Assembly: GCA_934045075.1 (NCBI GenBank)
Contig: OW203725.1
Location: forward strand, 24,281,714 to 24,345,713
Length of the DNA stretch: 64,000 nt
Origin: Yponomeuta sedellus
Taxonomy: Eukaryota > Arthropoda > Insecta > Lepidoptera > Yponomeutidae
Direction: 5' to 3'
Shown: piece after piece, positions 31,956-41,425 of the stretch
Numbering within the stretch: the first letter of the stretch is position 1
Layout of the letters: every line of letters begins with the position of its first letter
Notes under the pieces: generated by a model
Told to the model about the DNA's origin: nothing
Databases searched by the model: none
What the model saw: the letters and a program-made list of their open reading frames with translations, nothing else
Translations under genes and position numbers: made by a program

Positions 31956-32114
31956 GAAAAATTCAAACTTCTAAGTAACGCAAAAAAAGTTAAGACAGAG
32001 GTAGTCGATTATCGGAGGAATCGATTCCCAATGGAGTCCATCGTACTTGATTTGTATAAATGCAATCAATAAATAACTCGCAAGTCGCAGCCAATCAAAG
32101 AAATGATTTCTAAC

Positions 32115-32278
32115 CTTATGATAAGAGCCGTTTTCATCGTCAAAGCCGCAGTTGTTGGGTATATTGGGGCGCGCGTTGATTTTGCTTGAGTCGAGGCCGA
32201 GGAACCAGATTTCTGGGTATTTTCTGATTTCGTTCCTCTCCCACTCGGAGAGACGCTCGATGTACAGCTTGAGGGCTT
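32115..32278 (-). CDS. Dyrk: DYRK exon b: DH-box/NAPA region before the kinase domain
   Basis: A 164-bp exon. The acceptor TTTCTTCTACAG ends at 32279; the donor is CATAAG|GTTAGA at 32115/32114. It completes a split Glu codon and then encodes 54 residues from ALKLYIERLSEWE through KYPEIWFLGLDSSK to FDDENGSYHK, ending in phase 0. This matches the conserved block just N-terminal to class II DYRK kinase domains (ALKLY, YPEI-FLGL, GSY). In that family the region helps the kinase autophosphorylate its activation-loop tyrosine. A SINE tail comes within about 22 bases of the acceptor. Confidence 0.95.
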
Positions 32279-32300
32279 CTGTAGAAGAAACAGAGATACA

Positions 32301-32503
32301 CAATAAAATAACATTTACATACAGGCAAAACATTGCTTCTGGCCCCACACTATGGATACCCTATGTAGAGGGAACCAGAAACAGCGACATCACTAACATG
32401 TAAACATCCAACACCTGGGGTTTTTTTTTCGTCCCCAACCGGGGTTCGAACCTGGGACCTCCATGGTAGGCAGATGCACTACCTCTGCGTCACAGAGGTC
32501 GTC
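32301..32503 (-). mobile_element. SINE-K (tRNA-like head) next to DYRK exon b
   Basis: In the minus sense: GACGACCTCTGTGACGCAGA, B-box GGTTCGAACCCCGGTTGGGG, GATGTTTACATGTTAGTGAT, CCAGAAGCAATGTTTTGCCT and a GTAAATGTTATTTTATT tail ending about 22 bases from the acceptor at 32278. It is in the same orientation as the gene. A second copy is at 37115. Confidence 0.8.
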
Positions 32504-32515
32504 AATAACCAGTCA

Positions 32516-33149
32516 GAGTGCTTAGTGCGAGTTTGACAGATCCAATCGAATAACTTTACTACCGCGTTAATCGAGCATTGAGTAGGGAGTATGATTAAGT
32601 TAACCGTTCGAACTGGCAAAACGCTGTCACAGTACAACTCGCACTCGCGTTTATTCGTGTTTTGGCTGGTAAACGTGTTCACTTCTCAACGTAAACCATT
32701 ACAACTCGCACTCAGCCATTTTTATTTCCATACTCGTCGCTAGGTCGCGCTTCCTCGATGCCATAGAAATATGAGTTTACGTTAACGCGATCGAGTAGTT
32801 AAAAAACTCGCACTAAGCACTCTGATCGTCTTTTACGGCAAAGGTGGTTACAATTCATATCTTTAAAATAGCTTATGCTACAGGAACCATGCTGTGAAAA
32901 TATATAGTATAAATTAGTGTTTTAGGTACTCATTGTGTCAGTAAATGTTACTGATTAATTGTGAGACGAAGCTTCGAGAGCAAAGTTTGGACAGGAATGA
33001 GCAGGAATGAGATCCAAGCTTTCCGGTTCTTGCGCCGCTCGCATCCAGCAAGCACGTAATTTGTTTAATTTAGGTAGGTGCTATGTATTTTGAAGTTGTT
33101 ACCAAAGTAGCTACTATTCATTAGCGCCGTTCGCTCGTGAGTTTGATCC
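32516..33149. other. Intronic stretch, nothing recognised
   Basis: A short palindromic theme AACTCGCACT recurs (32637, 32703, 32808) near CGAGTT/AACTCG motifs; meaning unclear. Confidence 0.35.
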
Positions 33150-33344
33150 ACATCGATAACTTTTACAATATACCTCGGCTACTATCGGATAGAATCGGAT
33201 ATACTCGTTTAATAGAAATATCAAGCGTTCTTGCACATATTTAAACAAATTTAATACGAAACATTTTTAACTGCAGGAAGTAGTATTATAATAGCGAAGC
33301 CTACTCTAGAGCCCGAGGTATATGCTAAAAGCTAACAAACTGTA
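33150..33344. mobile_element. TA-type MITE, copy 2, left end degraded
   Basis: ATACCTCGGCTACTATCGGA and a right end AAGCTAACAAACTGTA match 1144-1373 in the opposite orientation. Confidence 0.75.
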
Positions 33345-33614
33345 CGTATCTTATTGACGAGTAGAGCATGTTATTTTCGGATACACTTAGGTCTTTTTTC
33401 ACTCTGTATTATATAAATTTTAAATTTTTTGTATAAATTCGTCCTTGCCCGTCAACAGTAGAAGCGGTCAAATGGCGCCGAACCGCAACCCAATAACCGG
33501 CCCGTCACTTCACATCTCATTTTAGCTCGTCCGAGGTCAAGGGCGTGGAAGGGTTCCCGGGATAGGCACCTAGGCTTGCTCATTATAGCGTATTTATACC
33601 CAGTTTTAATTTAT
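33345..33614. other. Intronic stretch, nothing recognised
   Basis: No exon or listed repeat. Confidence 0.35.
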
Positions 33615-33782
33615 AGGGAAGAGCGAGTGATCGTGCTCTTCCACTATAATTGGAAGTACATGGTATAGGTACCTACTTGGGGGCGGATGGTCGACGTTAT
33701 ATTTATGGTACGTCATGTGTAACACTAATTGCGCGATGCAGGAACGTTGGAGTTGCGCGTGCAGGGTTGACATGTGTTCGCC
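33615..33782 (+). repeat. Dispersed repeat family L, copy 2
   Basis: TAGGGAAGAGCGAGTGATCG to GTTGACATGTGTTCGCC; matches 30412-30602. Confidence 0.75.
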
Positions 33783-33862
33783 AAAATGTTGTTTATTCAT
33801 ACTCATAAGAGAAATGAAACAATCAGCCTAAGAATGGACTAAATAGGTGACTGACATAGCCT

Positions 33863-34250
33863 ATAGCGCTTGTGGCCTAGTGAAGAAGCGCTCGTCGCCT
33901 AGTGAAACCGAGTGATTGGAATCAATCACTCCGGTTAAGCAAGAACAGGCGCGGTCAAGTACAGGCTGGGTAACCGTCCCATGACTACCGCTAGTGGCAT
34001 TTTTTTCGAGCGCTTCCATGATTCGCAAGGTACGTAAAGCCATTGGTGCCGGCTGTCATATAATGGCAGTAGTTAAGCCATTTCAGAGGCCTTGTGGGTG
34101 TCTTGTTAACTTCATACAGTAAGGCCCGCCACTGGCTTACAATCCTCCACCAACGCGGGCTTGGCCCCCGTGGTGGAGTATGGCCTAACCTTCCTAGGAT
34201 GCAAAAAGAGACCTGTGCCTCAGCAGCACGCACAAAAGGGTTGATATCGC
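33863..34250 (+). mobile_element. 5S-derived SINE with duplicated head
   Basis: A partial head (TAGCGCTTGTGGCCTAGTGA) precedes the main head AAGCGCTCGTCGCCTAGTGA. Then comes the 5S-like GGTTAAGCAAGAACAGGCGC and GTACAGGCTGGGTAACCGTC, the body and the 3' end AAAAGGGTTGATATCGCATA. Confidence 0.82.
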
Positions 34251-34254
34251 ATAA

Positions 34255-34470
34255 CCTATAGCAAGCTGACGTGGCAGTGGGCTGTTCACATATGCCGATA
34301 AACCGATGGTCGTTGGTGTGCAAAAGTTCTCGAGTAGGGACCAAGAACAGCCAAACGCAGCGTGGGACGCCCACCAGCTGGACCGCCGCTATGGGCCCCG
34401 TGAGGATGGCTGAGGACAGAAGGAAGTAGTGGGGAAGCCTAAGTTCAGCAGTGGACGAGGACGGGCTGAT
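34255..34470 (+). mobile_element. RTE-related LINE 3' end, second type
   Basis: Broken frame equivalent to L-T-W-Q-W-A-V-H-I ... T-D-G-R-W ... V-L-E-W-G-P-R, then GTGGGACGCCCACCAGCTGG, and tail CAGCAGTGGACGAGGACGGG with TGATTGATTGA. A tail fragment of the same type lies at 47060-47160. Confidence 0.65.
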
Positions 34471-34484
34471 TGATTGACTGAAAG

Positions 34485-34585
34485 CTAAGGTTAGCCAGAG
34501 GGCGTGGATTCGAGTCCCGGCATGGGCGGAATTTTTAGCCTCTAAATAGGTTTTTAAAATTGTCCTCAGCATCGGTTAGTGCAAC
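34485..34585 (+). mobile_element. tRNA-like foldback family, 3' half of an arm
   Basis: GTTAGCCAGAGGGCGTGGAT, GAGTCCCGGCATGGGCGG, AATTTTTAGCCTCTAAATAG, ending CGGTTAGTGCA. Confidence 0.65.
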
Positions 34586-34799
34586 AAAAAGATTATAATA
34601 AAGTTATGATTTATTTCCACTGCTGGCGATAATTAGCCCCCGAAGCCCCGTATCGCTTTAGTACCATGACATAAATATCTCGACCCTGCCACCCTTGTTT
34701 CTAATTATAACACAAAATACGATTAGCCTGCCGGGATGACACGGCAACGTCGCACGGACGAAAATAGTGCCCTCAACTATATATTTAAATAATCTTGAT

Positions 34800-34940
34800 C
34801 TTTATTAGGAATATGTCGAATTGAGATAGGAATGATGCGTTAGTTTGGACATATGGAGAGGATAAATAAGGAAAGATTGGCGAAAGAAATGTATCGAAGG
34901 AATGGGTGAATGGATCGATAAGAGACGTCCGAGGTGGACA
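34800..34940 (+). mobile_element. LINE 3' coding fragment
   Basis: GTTAGTTTGGACATATGGAG, ATAAGGAAAGATTGGCGAAA and GAGACGTCCGAGGTGGACAT match the fragment at 967-1140 in reverse. Confidence 0.6.
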
Positions 34941-34947
34941 TTTTGTT

Positions 34948-35530
34948 TTATATAGCCTACAAACGAGCCACTGCAGGGCACAGACCTTCTCTCAGAGAGA
35001 GACTATGGGCTTAATTACCACGCGTGCCCACTGGGGGATGGCAATTTCAAGCGCTGAGAAATTTGAACACCTCAGACACTCACGTTGCTGTGTGGTGTCG
35101 GCCTAGAGAATAGCACCAACACAAATTCGTCCCGCGGGTATCGTAAAAGGCGACTAAGGGATATAAACCGGGGGGTGGGCAGCAGCGCCCCTTGCAGTAC
35201 AACTCCACCAAACTGCGATCCCCAACCCGCATGCCCAGCGTGGGGATTATGGGCACTACCCCCCAACGATGGCACAACCTTGCGCTATGGCGCTCATTAA
35301 GGGAGGGCTATGTCCAGCAGTGGACTAATAAAGCCTGAAGAAGAAGAAGAAGAGACATTCACGTTTCCTCACGATGTCTTCCATCAGTTAGCGAGTAGTA
35401 TTGGTACTACTGTGACAAATGTACATAACTTAGAAAACAAAGTCCTTGCTGCTACATACCCGCACTGGAAATCGAACCTGGGTCTCTCTTCGGAGTCCAT
35501 TATTCTAGCCACTAGGCTAACTCAGCTCTT
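34948..35530 (-). mobile_element. Modular SINE (head + common module + body F), split by SINE-E
   Basis: In the minus sense: tRNA-like head GAGCTGAGTTAGCCTAGTGG with B-box GGTTCGATTTCCAGTGCGGG (35530-35440), common module to CATCGTGAGGAAACGTGA, then body F down to 34948. This copy proves that head, common module and body F belong to one element. Confidence 0.82.
35087..35352 (+). mobile_element. SINE-E, complete, with 13-bp target duplication
   Basis: It is flanked by AGACACTCACGTT (35074-35086) and AGACATTCACGTT (35353-35365). It has GTGTGGTGTCGGCCTAGAGA, CCGGGGGGTGGGCAGCAGCG, the CTATGTCCAGCAGTGGACTA tail and AAGAAGAAGAAG. Confidence 0.88.
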
Positions 35531-35570
35531 AACTTAAACTCAATAATAATATTGAAATTATAATAATGCA

Positions 35571-35616
35571 TCGTAGGTATGTACGCCCCATCTCTATGGG
35601 GCGTACATACCTACGA
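35571..35616. repeat. Perfect hairpin, 20-bp arms
   Basis: Arms TCGTAGGTATGTACGCCCCA and its exact complement around the loop TCTCTA. Confidence 0.93.
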
Positions 35617-35909
35617 GAGCACAACCCTCTCTCTGAGAGAGTATGCCCCACGCGGGCCTACCGCGGATTGGTGATGAAAATAAAAAAAAGTAATGCACCT
35701 ACTCGTCGAATTGATAACCTACTCCGTTTTTGTAGTCGATTAAATAAAAATAAACTTTATTTTAAAACGGTAACAAAAGGATACTCTCTCCTAAGCTAGG
35801 ATTCCCTGCGCTATGGGCAGGCGATATCAATATCTATGTGAAAGTGCTTATTTTATTTGTTAAAAACGGTTTGTAGTATGTAGGATTTTTGTAGGTTAAA
35901 AACCTACAT
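35617..35909. other. Intronic stretch
   Basis: ACAACCCTCTCTCTGAGAGAG and GCGGGCCTACCGCGGATTGG near 35620-35670 may be a body F remnant (reverse). Confidence 0.4.
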
Positions 35910-36003
35910 ACATACATAACCTCACGCCTGTATCCTAGATGGGTAGGCAGAGATCAGGGACTGCCACTTGTCACGATCCTGACAGATCGCCTTCGCTTCA
36001 TCA
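35910..36003 (-). mobile_element. LINE 3' end fragment
   Basis: In reverse: GAAGCGAAGGCGATCTGTCA, GACAAGTGGCAGTCCCTGAT and CTCTGCCTACCC, as at 48730-48800. Confidence 0.7.
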
Positions 36004-36004
36004 A

Positions 36005-36200
36005 TCGTGCCGGCTGTCATGTAATGGCAGTCATTAAGCCATGTCAGAGGCCTTATTAACTTCTTACAGTAAGGTTCGCCACTGTCTTACAGTCCTCCAC
36101 TAACCCGAACTTGGACCCCGTGGTGGAGTATGGCCTAACCTTCCTGCGATGGAGCAGGAGACCCGTGCCCCATCAGTGGTGATATACCAAGGGTGGAATA
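36005..36200 (+). mobile_element. 5S-derived SINE, 3' part
   Basis: CGTGCCGGCTGTCATGTAAT, AGCCATGTCAGAGGCCTTAT to CAGTGGTGATATACCAAGGG; it is joined to the LINE fragment just upstream. Confidence 0.7.
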
Positions 36201-36735
36201 AAAAAAAATGCGCAATAAAACTCTATTCCTTCAATATCCGTATACTTAGTTATTCAACACATCAAATTGTAACTAAAAATCTCTACTAGACTCGCTCTCC
36301 AATAGCTATACAAGGGCATTTAAAGTTCACGGACTGCTGCAAAGAAATGAGCCATCCTTCACTATCAAACAGGTCAAAGTCAGGTCAAATCAGAATTCCA
36401 TTGGGAATAGTATCAAGGACTACGTTATCACGTTTCCAGAAACGAGCGAGAATAATAAGAGGCTTTGTTGGCGAGGTATTGTCTTCGGGAATCGTCAATA
36501 TTTTAGTATTCATAGGTATTAAAACCTACGATACTTAGTACCATTTATTGACGAGTAAATTCTCACTAATCAAGTTATAGCCTGAAGAAGAAGAGAAGAA
36601 GTCAAGTTAACTGAACAAATGAGAAAAACCATTCAATTGACTGAACGAGCAAGATTTTTGTTCTCTTTGAATTCGATTGACACATTTTGAGAGAATGTAT
36701 TTGCGAATTTAAAGCGAATTCGGGTGAAAGAACTG
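36201..36735. other. Intronic stretch, nothing recognised
   Basis: A TATAGCCTGAAGAAGAAGAG string at 36578 is a tail remnant of the RTE/SINE-E type. Confidence 0.4.
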
Positions 36736-36825
36736 GTAAGGGACGTCCCAAGTGAACTTACTTCGACCAAATGGGGGATGCGAAGGGGAAGATAAAAAAT
36801 ACCCGGAACCGGCGTGCGGTTATTA
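36736..36825 (+). mobile_element. LINE 3' coding fragment
   Basis: AACTGGTAAGGGACGTCCCA, CTTCGACCAAATGGGGGATG and ACCCGGAACCGGCGTGCGG. Confidence 0.7.
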
Positions 36826-37114
36826 TTGATAATACATAAAGTTACTCTATTTGCTCGTAGTCGAGTTATGGTTTTTAAACCTATTGTGGCGAACTCCTCG
36901 CGGTTTATTCAGTTTATTATATCGTTTTTAAAAAGACTGCTCTTTTAGACGTCAGATGTTGGTTGTGTTTTGAAAGATTTTTTTTTTATTGTTAGGTTAG
37001 TTGTTAGCTGTTCTGCCCATGTTTTCTATTAAAATCATATTAATATCACGGTGATTTCTACGCTTTTATTATCAATCATACATTACTCACACTCAGCACT
37101 CATCGTAGCGTATC
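36826..37114. other. Intronic stretch, nothing recognised
   Basis: No exon or listed repeat. Confidence 0.35.
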
Positions 37115-37290
37115 TACCTACCATGCAAGAGGTCCCGGAACCCCGGCTGGGACAAAAAAAAACCCCAGGCGATGTTTACATGTTTGTGACGTCGTTGTTT
37201 CTGGTTCCCACGACACAGGGAATCCTAGTGTGAGACCAGAAGCAATGAATGTATGTGCCTGTATGTAAATGTTATGTTATTTTATTTATT
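37115..37290 (+). mobile_element. SINE-K, copy 2, head damaged
   Basis: AGAGGTCCCGGAACCCCGGC, CCAGGCGATGTTTACATGTT, TTTCTGGTTCCCACGACACA and CCAGAAGCAATGAATGTATG, ending GTAAATGTTATGTTATTTTA. Confidence 0.7.
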
Positions 37291-37559
37291 TCCGTTGTTT
37301 CCGCTTGTTAACTAACTTAATAATTAACTTCCTGACAATAAGGGGGAGAACAAACAAATCATGCCGCGTTGGGCGGGTACAATCACAGTCGCTAATTGCT
37401 GTGTTTCGTTTGACAACAGGTCAGCTGGAACAACTGCAGTTCAAAGGATCTAATGGGGCGCGCTTAATTGCTCTGCGCTGCCGAATGAAAGGTCAAAGGC
37501 AGGGGCGGACTCCTGAAGGCCAAGTAGTCGAAGGGCTAGGGCGGCCGGATATTAGGGGC

Positions 37560-37760
37560 GGCCATTCAAGAACTGAAGTGGCATCGGGCTGGCCATATCT
37601 CGCGAAGAACCGCCAACCGCTGGAGTAAACGTGTTCTTGAGCGACTCGGCAAACGTAGTGTAGGCCATGGACCAGACCAGGACCAGGCAACCAAGCGGGA
37701 TGATGATCTACGAAAAACTGCAGGCAGATCCTGGATGCGGCAAGCTTAATATAGGGGGCG
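37560..37760 (+). mobile_element. RTE LINE 3' coding fragment with deletions
   Basis: ACTGAAGTGGCATCGGGCTG, GCCATATCTCGCGAAGAACC, GGAGTAAACGTGTTCTTGAG and ACGAAAAACTGCAGGCAGAT match 1905-2070. Confidence 0.72.
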
Positions 37761-37865
37761 AAAAATAAAATAACCAAACCAAAAACATTTGATGAGGTTG
37801 AAGTGAAAATGAATGAAGATGATCTTGTACAGTCGATTAAGAGTTTTGCGAAGCATGGACAGCCG

Positions 37866-37964
37866 CCAATCCGCGGTGGGCATGCCTCTTCCCTCTCATG
37901 CCTCTCTGAGAGAACCAATCCGCGGTGGGCATGCCACTTCCCTCTCATGCCTCTCTGAGAGAAC
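37866..37964. repeat. 49-bp tandem duplication of a body F piece
   Basis: CCAATCCGCGGTGGGCATGC with CTCATGCCTCTCTGAGAGAA is present twice in tandem (37866-37914, 37915-37963) with one difference. Confidence 0.85.
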
Positions 37965-38734
37965 GCGGAAAAAAATACTATAATTTTGCACTTGCCACAT
38001 CCACCCACAGAAATAACGTCTCATGTCTTTCATTATCATCAGGTATATACCGTACCTTGCATCCTTGCATGTTATAATGTTAGATTTATTATTATATGTA
38101 ACTGCGTCTACTCTGCTTATTCTGCTTGTTTTTGTACATTTACGAATGTGTGTGGAAGTGTAGGTAAATAAATAATTCATCTATCTATCTGTAAGCAATA
38201 ATTGTACCTCTTCTTATGTAACTTTTGTGTGTACAATAAATGATATTTTGTATCTCATAATTTAACTCCAAATCTAATATGTAAAGAAACAAATTATGTC
38301 TGTAAGCAGACATTTTGCTCTTGCTAATGGCGCCTAGAGACAGCCAAGGACAATAAATTACATCGCGTGCTATTAAGGTCCATAACTTTGTGGAGCAATT
38401 AACTTCGCATTCTGTCCTGGAATATAGAGCTGTCCGCAGACACGAAAGCTCAGAAAACCTAATCAATCTAAGTATGTTAGCATAAGCAAACTCAAACAAA
38501 ACAAAGTAGATTTGGGTAATGTATAACGTACTTAATTTCATATTATGCCAGAACCAACATTTGCCTTCTGAGACGAGACCTTGAAAACTCTTTGGCTAAA
38601 GCTATTACCACACCCGTAAGGCTCGGGTGAAGCGGCCCTCTTGAGCTTGTAATGTAATGCATGAGTTTTATGTTTTATAATAATTATGTAAACTCAAGTA
38701 TTTCTTAATGATTCGCGATAGTCCTACATAGTTC
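37965..38734. other. Intronic stretch, nothing recognised
   Basis: A 118-codon antisense frame (38185-38541) has no recognisable motif and an AT-driven composition. Confidence 0.35.
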
Positions 38735-39093
38735 GTTATCAACCCTTGTATGTCCCCACTGCTGTGGGCACGAACTGAAGGGCACGGGTCTCTTCCTGCA
38801 TCGCAGGGAGCTTAGGCCATACTCCACCACGGGGGCCAAGTCCGGGTTGGTGGAAGATTGTAAGACAGTGGCGGGCCTTAATGTAAGAAGTTATCAAGCC
38901 GCCTATAAGGCCTCTGACATGGCTTAACGACTCCCATTACATGACAGCCGACACCAACAGCTCAACGTGCCTTGCGAAGCACGGAAGCGTTCGAAAAATG
39001 CCACTAGCGGTAGTCACAGGACGGTCACCCATCCTGTACCTGACCGCGCCTGTCGTTGCTTAAGTCAAGTGATTGATTTCAATCACTCGGTTC
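38735..39093 (-). mobile_element. 5S-derived SINE, nearly full length
   Basis: In the minus sense: CGAGTGATTGAAATCAATCA, 5S-like AAGCAACGACAGGCGCGGTC and GGTACAGGATGGGTGACCGT, body, 3' end ACATACAAGGGTTGATAACG. A GGGCACG duplication lies near the 3' end. Confidence 0.85.
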
Positions 39094-39119
39094 GTGCGCA
39101 TCGTGCATAGTTATTTATT

Positions 39120-39396
39120 ATTAAACGGGTCTAATGTCAACAGATAGGATGGTTTTAAGCTTTTAAGTACGTGGAATCCAGTGCTACGTAAATACAAGTC
39201 ACGCGCCTTATCGCCGGACCTATCCGTCGGTGTAGTGAGTGTTGTGTGTTAAAAGCGACTACCCACAATAATTGACTGTACTCGCCACTTCAGTCTACCC
39301 GACACCACGGCAGCTGTAACGCTGCCGAAATGTCGGGAAATAAGGTAATTACGTTTTACCTAATAAATAATCGCAATTAGACCCGTTTAATATATA
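39120..39396. mobile_element. Element with TTAAACGGGTCTAAT inverted ends
   Basis: ATTAAACGGGTCTAATGTC at 39121 and ATTAGACCCGTTTAATATA at 39377 form inverted ends of about 16 bp. The interior has ACGCTGCCGAAATGTCGGG, like the hairpin element at 47986. A lone end lies near 44665. Confidence 0.55.
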
Positions 39397-39464
39397 ACTG
39401 TGTAAACTCTGTTACAGGGAGTTTTAAAAGACTAAGTTTGAATTTTTTTGTCCATTTCACCTGA

Positions 39465-39735
39465 GTTCACATATCTCGGCGCTTGAAATTGCACATACGC
39501 GATGGGCACGCGCGGTAATTAGGTCCATACTCCAATACCCATTGTGCCCTCACACCTGCACTCTGGAGGACCTAACAGAGGCCAACGCTGCTGCAATTGC
39601 AGTGGCCAACTATTATGCAGGAAAAATGTAAACTGGTCGAATCGCTGACACGAAAAGAAGAAGAAGGCCCATACTTTCTCTCTTTGGGAGAAGGCTTATG
39701 CCCTACAGTGGAACGTAAATTAGGCTACATAAAAA
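39465..39735 (+). mobile_element. Modular SINE body F, split by a retroelement insertion
   Basis: TCGGCGCTTGAAATTGCACA and GGGCACGCGCGGTAATTAGG before, TTTCTCTCTTTGGGAGAAGG and CCCTACAGTGGAACG after. The insert 39532-39664 is flanked by AGGTCCATACT/AGGCCCATACT. Confidence 0.75.
39532..39664 (+). mobile_element. 5'-truncated retroelement end with 11-bp target duplication
   Basis: CACTCTGGAGGACCTAACAG, GCAATTGCAGTGGCCAACTA, and a GAAAAGAAGAAGAA tail. An 11-bp duplication with one difference flanks it. Parent element unknown. Confidence 0.7.
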
Positions 39736-39741
39736 ATCCTC

Positions 39742-40103
39742 TTATCAACCCTTGTATGTCCCCACTGCTGGGGCACGGGTCTCTTCCTGCATCGCAGGAA
39801 GGTTAGGCCATACTCCACCACGGGGGCCAAGTCCGGGTTGGTGGAGGATTGTAAGACAGTGGCGGGCCTTACTGTCAGAAGTTATCAAGCCGTCCATAAG
39901 GCCTCTGACATGGCTTAACGACTGCCATTTTATGACAGCCGGCACCAACGACTTAACGTGCCTTGCGAAGCACAGAAGCGCTCGGAAAAATGCCACTAGC
40001 GGTAGTCACGGGACGCTCACCCATCCCGTACCTGACCGCGCCTGTTGTTGCTTAACCAAGTGATTGATTCCAACCACTCGGTTCGCCTAGGCCACGAGCG
40101 CTT
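39742..40103 (-). mobile_element. 5S-derived SINE, full length
   Basis: In the minus sense from AAGCGCTCGTGGCCTAGGCG at 40103 through GGTTAAGCAACAACAGGCGC, GGTACGGGATGGGTGAGCGT to CATACAAGGGTTGATAAGAG. It is one of the best preserved copies. Confidence 0.9.
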
Positions 40104-40588
40104 CATTAAAAAATCCTATCTTGGCAAAATAACTTCACAAAATAAGGACAGTCTGGTACTGCCCTTTCTAAGACGTCTGGAGCGAGATTTCTCAGAAGGG
40201 AGGGCATAATACTTTGTCTTAAGCATTATCGTTAAATGTGATGCCCGAGGCTCTATGAGGGACGTGTCGGCACATGTTTAGGTACAATAGGAAAGAAAAT
40301 TAGGTCTTAAAATCACTGAAAAAAGCTTTTGTATCATGTCGACGGAGAACCTTTTCTATAAGCTATGCACTGCACGCACTGTCCGCTTTTCTACGTGAAT
40401 GAGTTACAGTTTTAGCCGACTGTTTTTATGTATGTTCCAGAAAAGTATTTACTGCATTGTGAAAAGGTTTCGGTATTAACTTGATCCGTATGGTTGTACG
40501 TATATTTATCCTCCATTATCGTGCGTTTGGGTGAACCTATTATTTGATTGAAAACTAAAAATAATTTAATAAAATATTTTTAAAAAAA
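40104..40588. other. Intronic stretch, nothing recognised
   Basis: No exon or listed repeat. Confidence 0.35.
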
Positions 40589-40744
40589 ATTAAGAACCGC
40601 CTTCAAGTATCGCATTACTTGTAAACAATTATCTTCATTGAAATCGAATAAAAACTGCGTGCTTAAAAAGGACGTCGACTTCAATGAAGTCGAATTGTCT
40701 AAGAGTATCATTAATATACGTCATTTGTGCGGGCGGTTCTTAAT
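40589..40744. mobile_element. Short element with 12-13-bp inverted ends
   Basis: TTAAGAACCGCC and GGCGGTTCTTAA bound a 156-bp segment with an internal CGACTTCAATGAAGTCG palindrome. Single copy; low certainty. Confidence 0.4.
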
Positions 40745-41096
40745 CTTTTCAAAATATATGAGTTTGTACATAGACCTTTCTATGGGAAACCATGTTTGTA
40801 CATAAATGCACTAAATCATAAATATGAAAATTAATCTTCATTGTCTAATTTGATAAGAAGCTAGTTTTTTAAAAAGCTGGCTTGAGTTTAATTTTCAAAT
40901 CATACGGTATTACTAGTAAAAAGTCGATACCACTAAAGCACTCTGGAAACGGGGCTAAGGTCGATTTATGGCATTTTCGCTATTAGCGCCGTATTTATTA
41001 ATAGTACATAGTACTTTAGTAGAACCGACCTTTTATAAATAACACTAAAATTCTTAAACCAGAACTCTTATTAAGTTCAAGTAGTTTATTTTTATT
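40745..41096. other. Intronic stretch, nothing recognised
   Basis: No exon or listed repeat. Confidence 0.35.
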
Positions 41097-41182
41097 TTAC
41101 ATGACATAACCTCAGGGTAGGCGGAGACCAGGGACTGCCACAGGCCACGATACTGACACGACCTTTGCTTCATCAACGTTCA
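41097..41182 (-). mobile_element. LINE 3' end fragment
   Basis: In reverse: AACGTTGATGAAGCAAAGGT, GTGGCCTGTGGCAGTCCCTG and GTCTCCGCCTACCCTGAGGT. Confidence 0.65.
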
Positions 41183-41224
41183 TTAGTCATTGCGTGCACG
41201 CATGCCGATTTCAGCTACTTTTTT

Positions 41225-41425
41225 ATTCGTAATTTATGAAATGAAATGAATAGGTTTTATTCAATGTAGCGGAAGCTGCGGCTTAATGAACGTTACAATT
41301 CAAACTAGGTGTCCATTTCAAAATCTAGATCATTTGGAGAAAAAGTGGACAAAAAACTCGAAACTTAGTCTTTTCAAAGTCCTTAATTCACAGAGTTTAC
41401 GTAACTATTATTTTATAGAGTTTAG
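41225..41425. repeat. Dispersed repeat family I, copy 3
   Basis: AATGAACGTTACAATTCAAA, GGTGTCCATTTCAAAATC, CTTAGTCTTTTCAAAGTCCT. Confidence 0.65.

Noticed and set aside
33991..34572. 193-residue antisense protein
   Set aside because: Composite of the reverse strands of a 5S SINE, an RTE fragment and a tRNA-like arm.
38185..38541. 118-residue antisense gene
   Set aside because: No motif, no splice context, and AT-driven codon composition.
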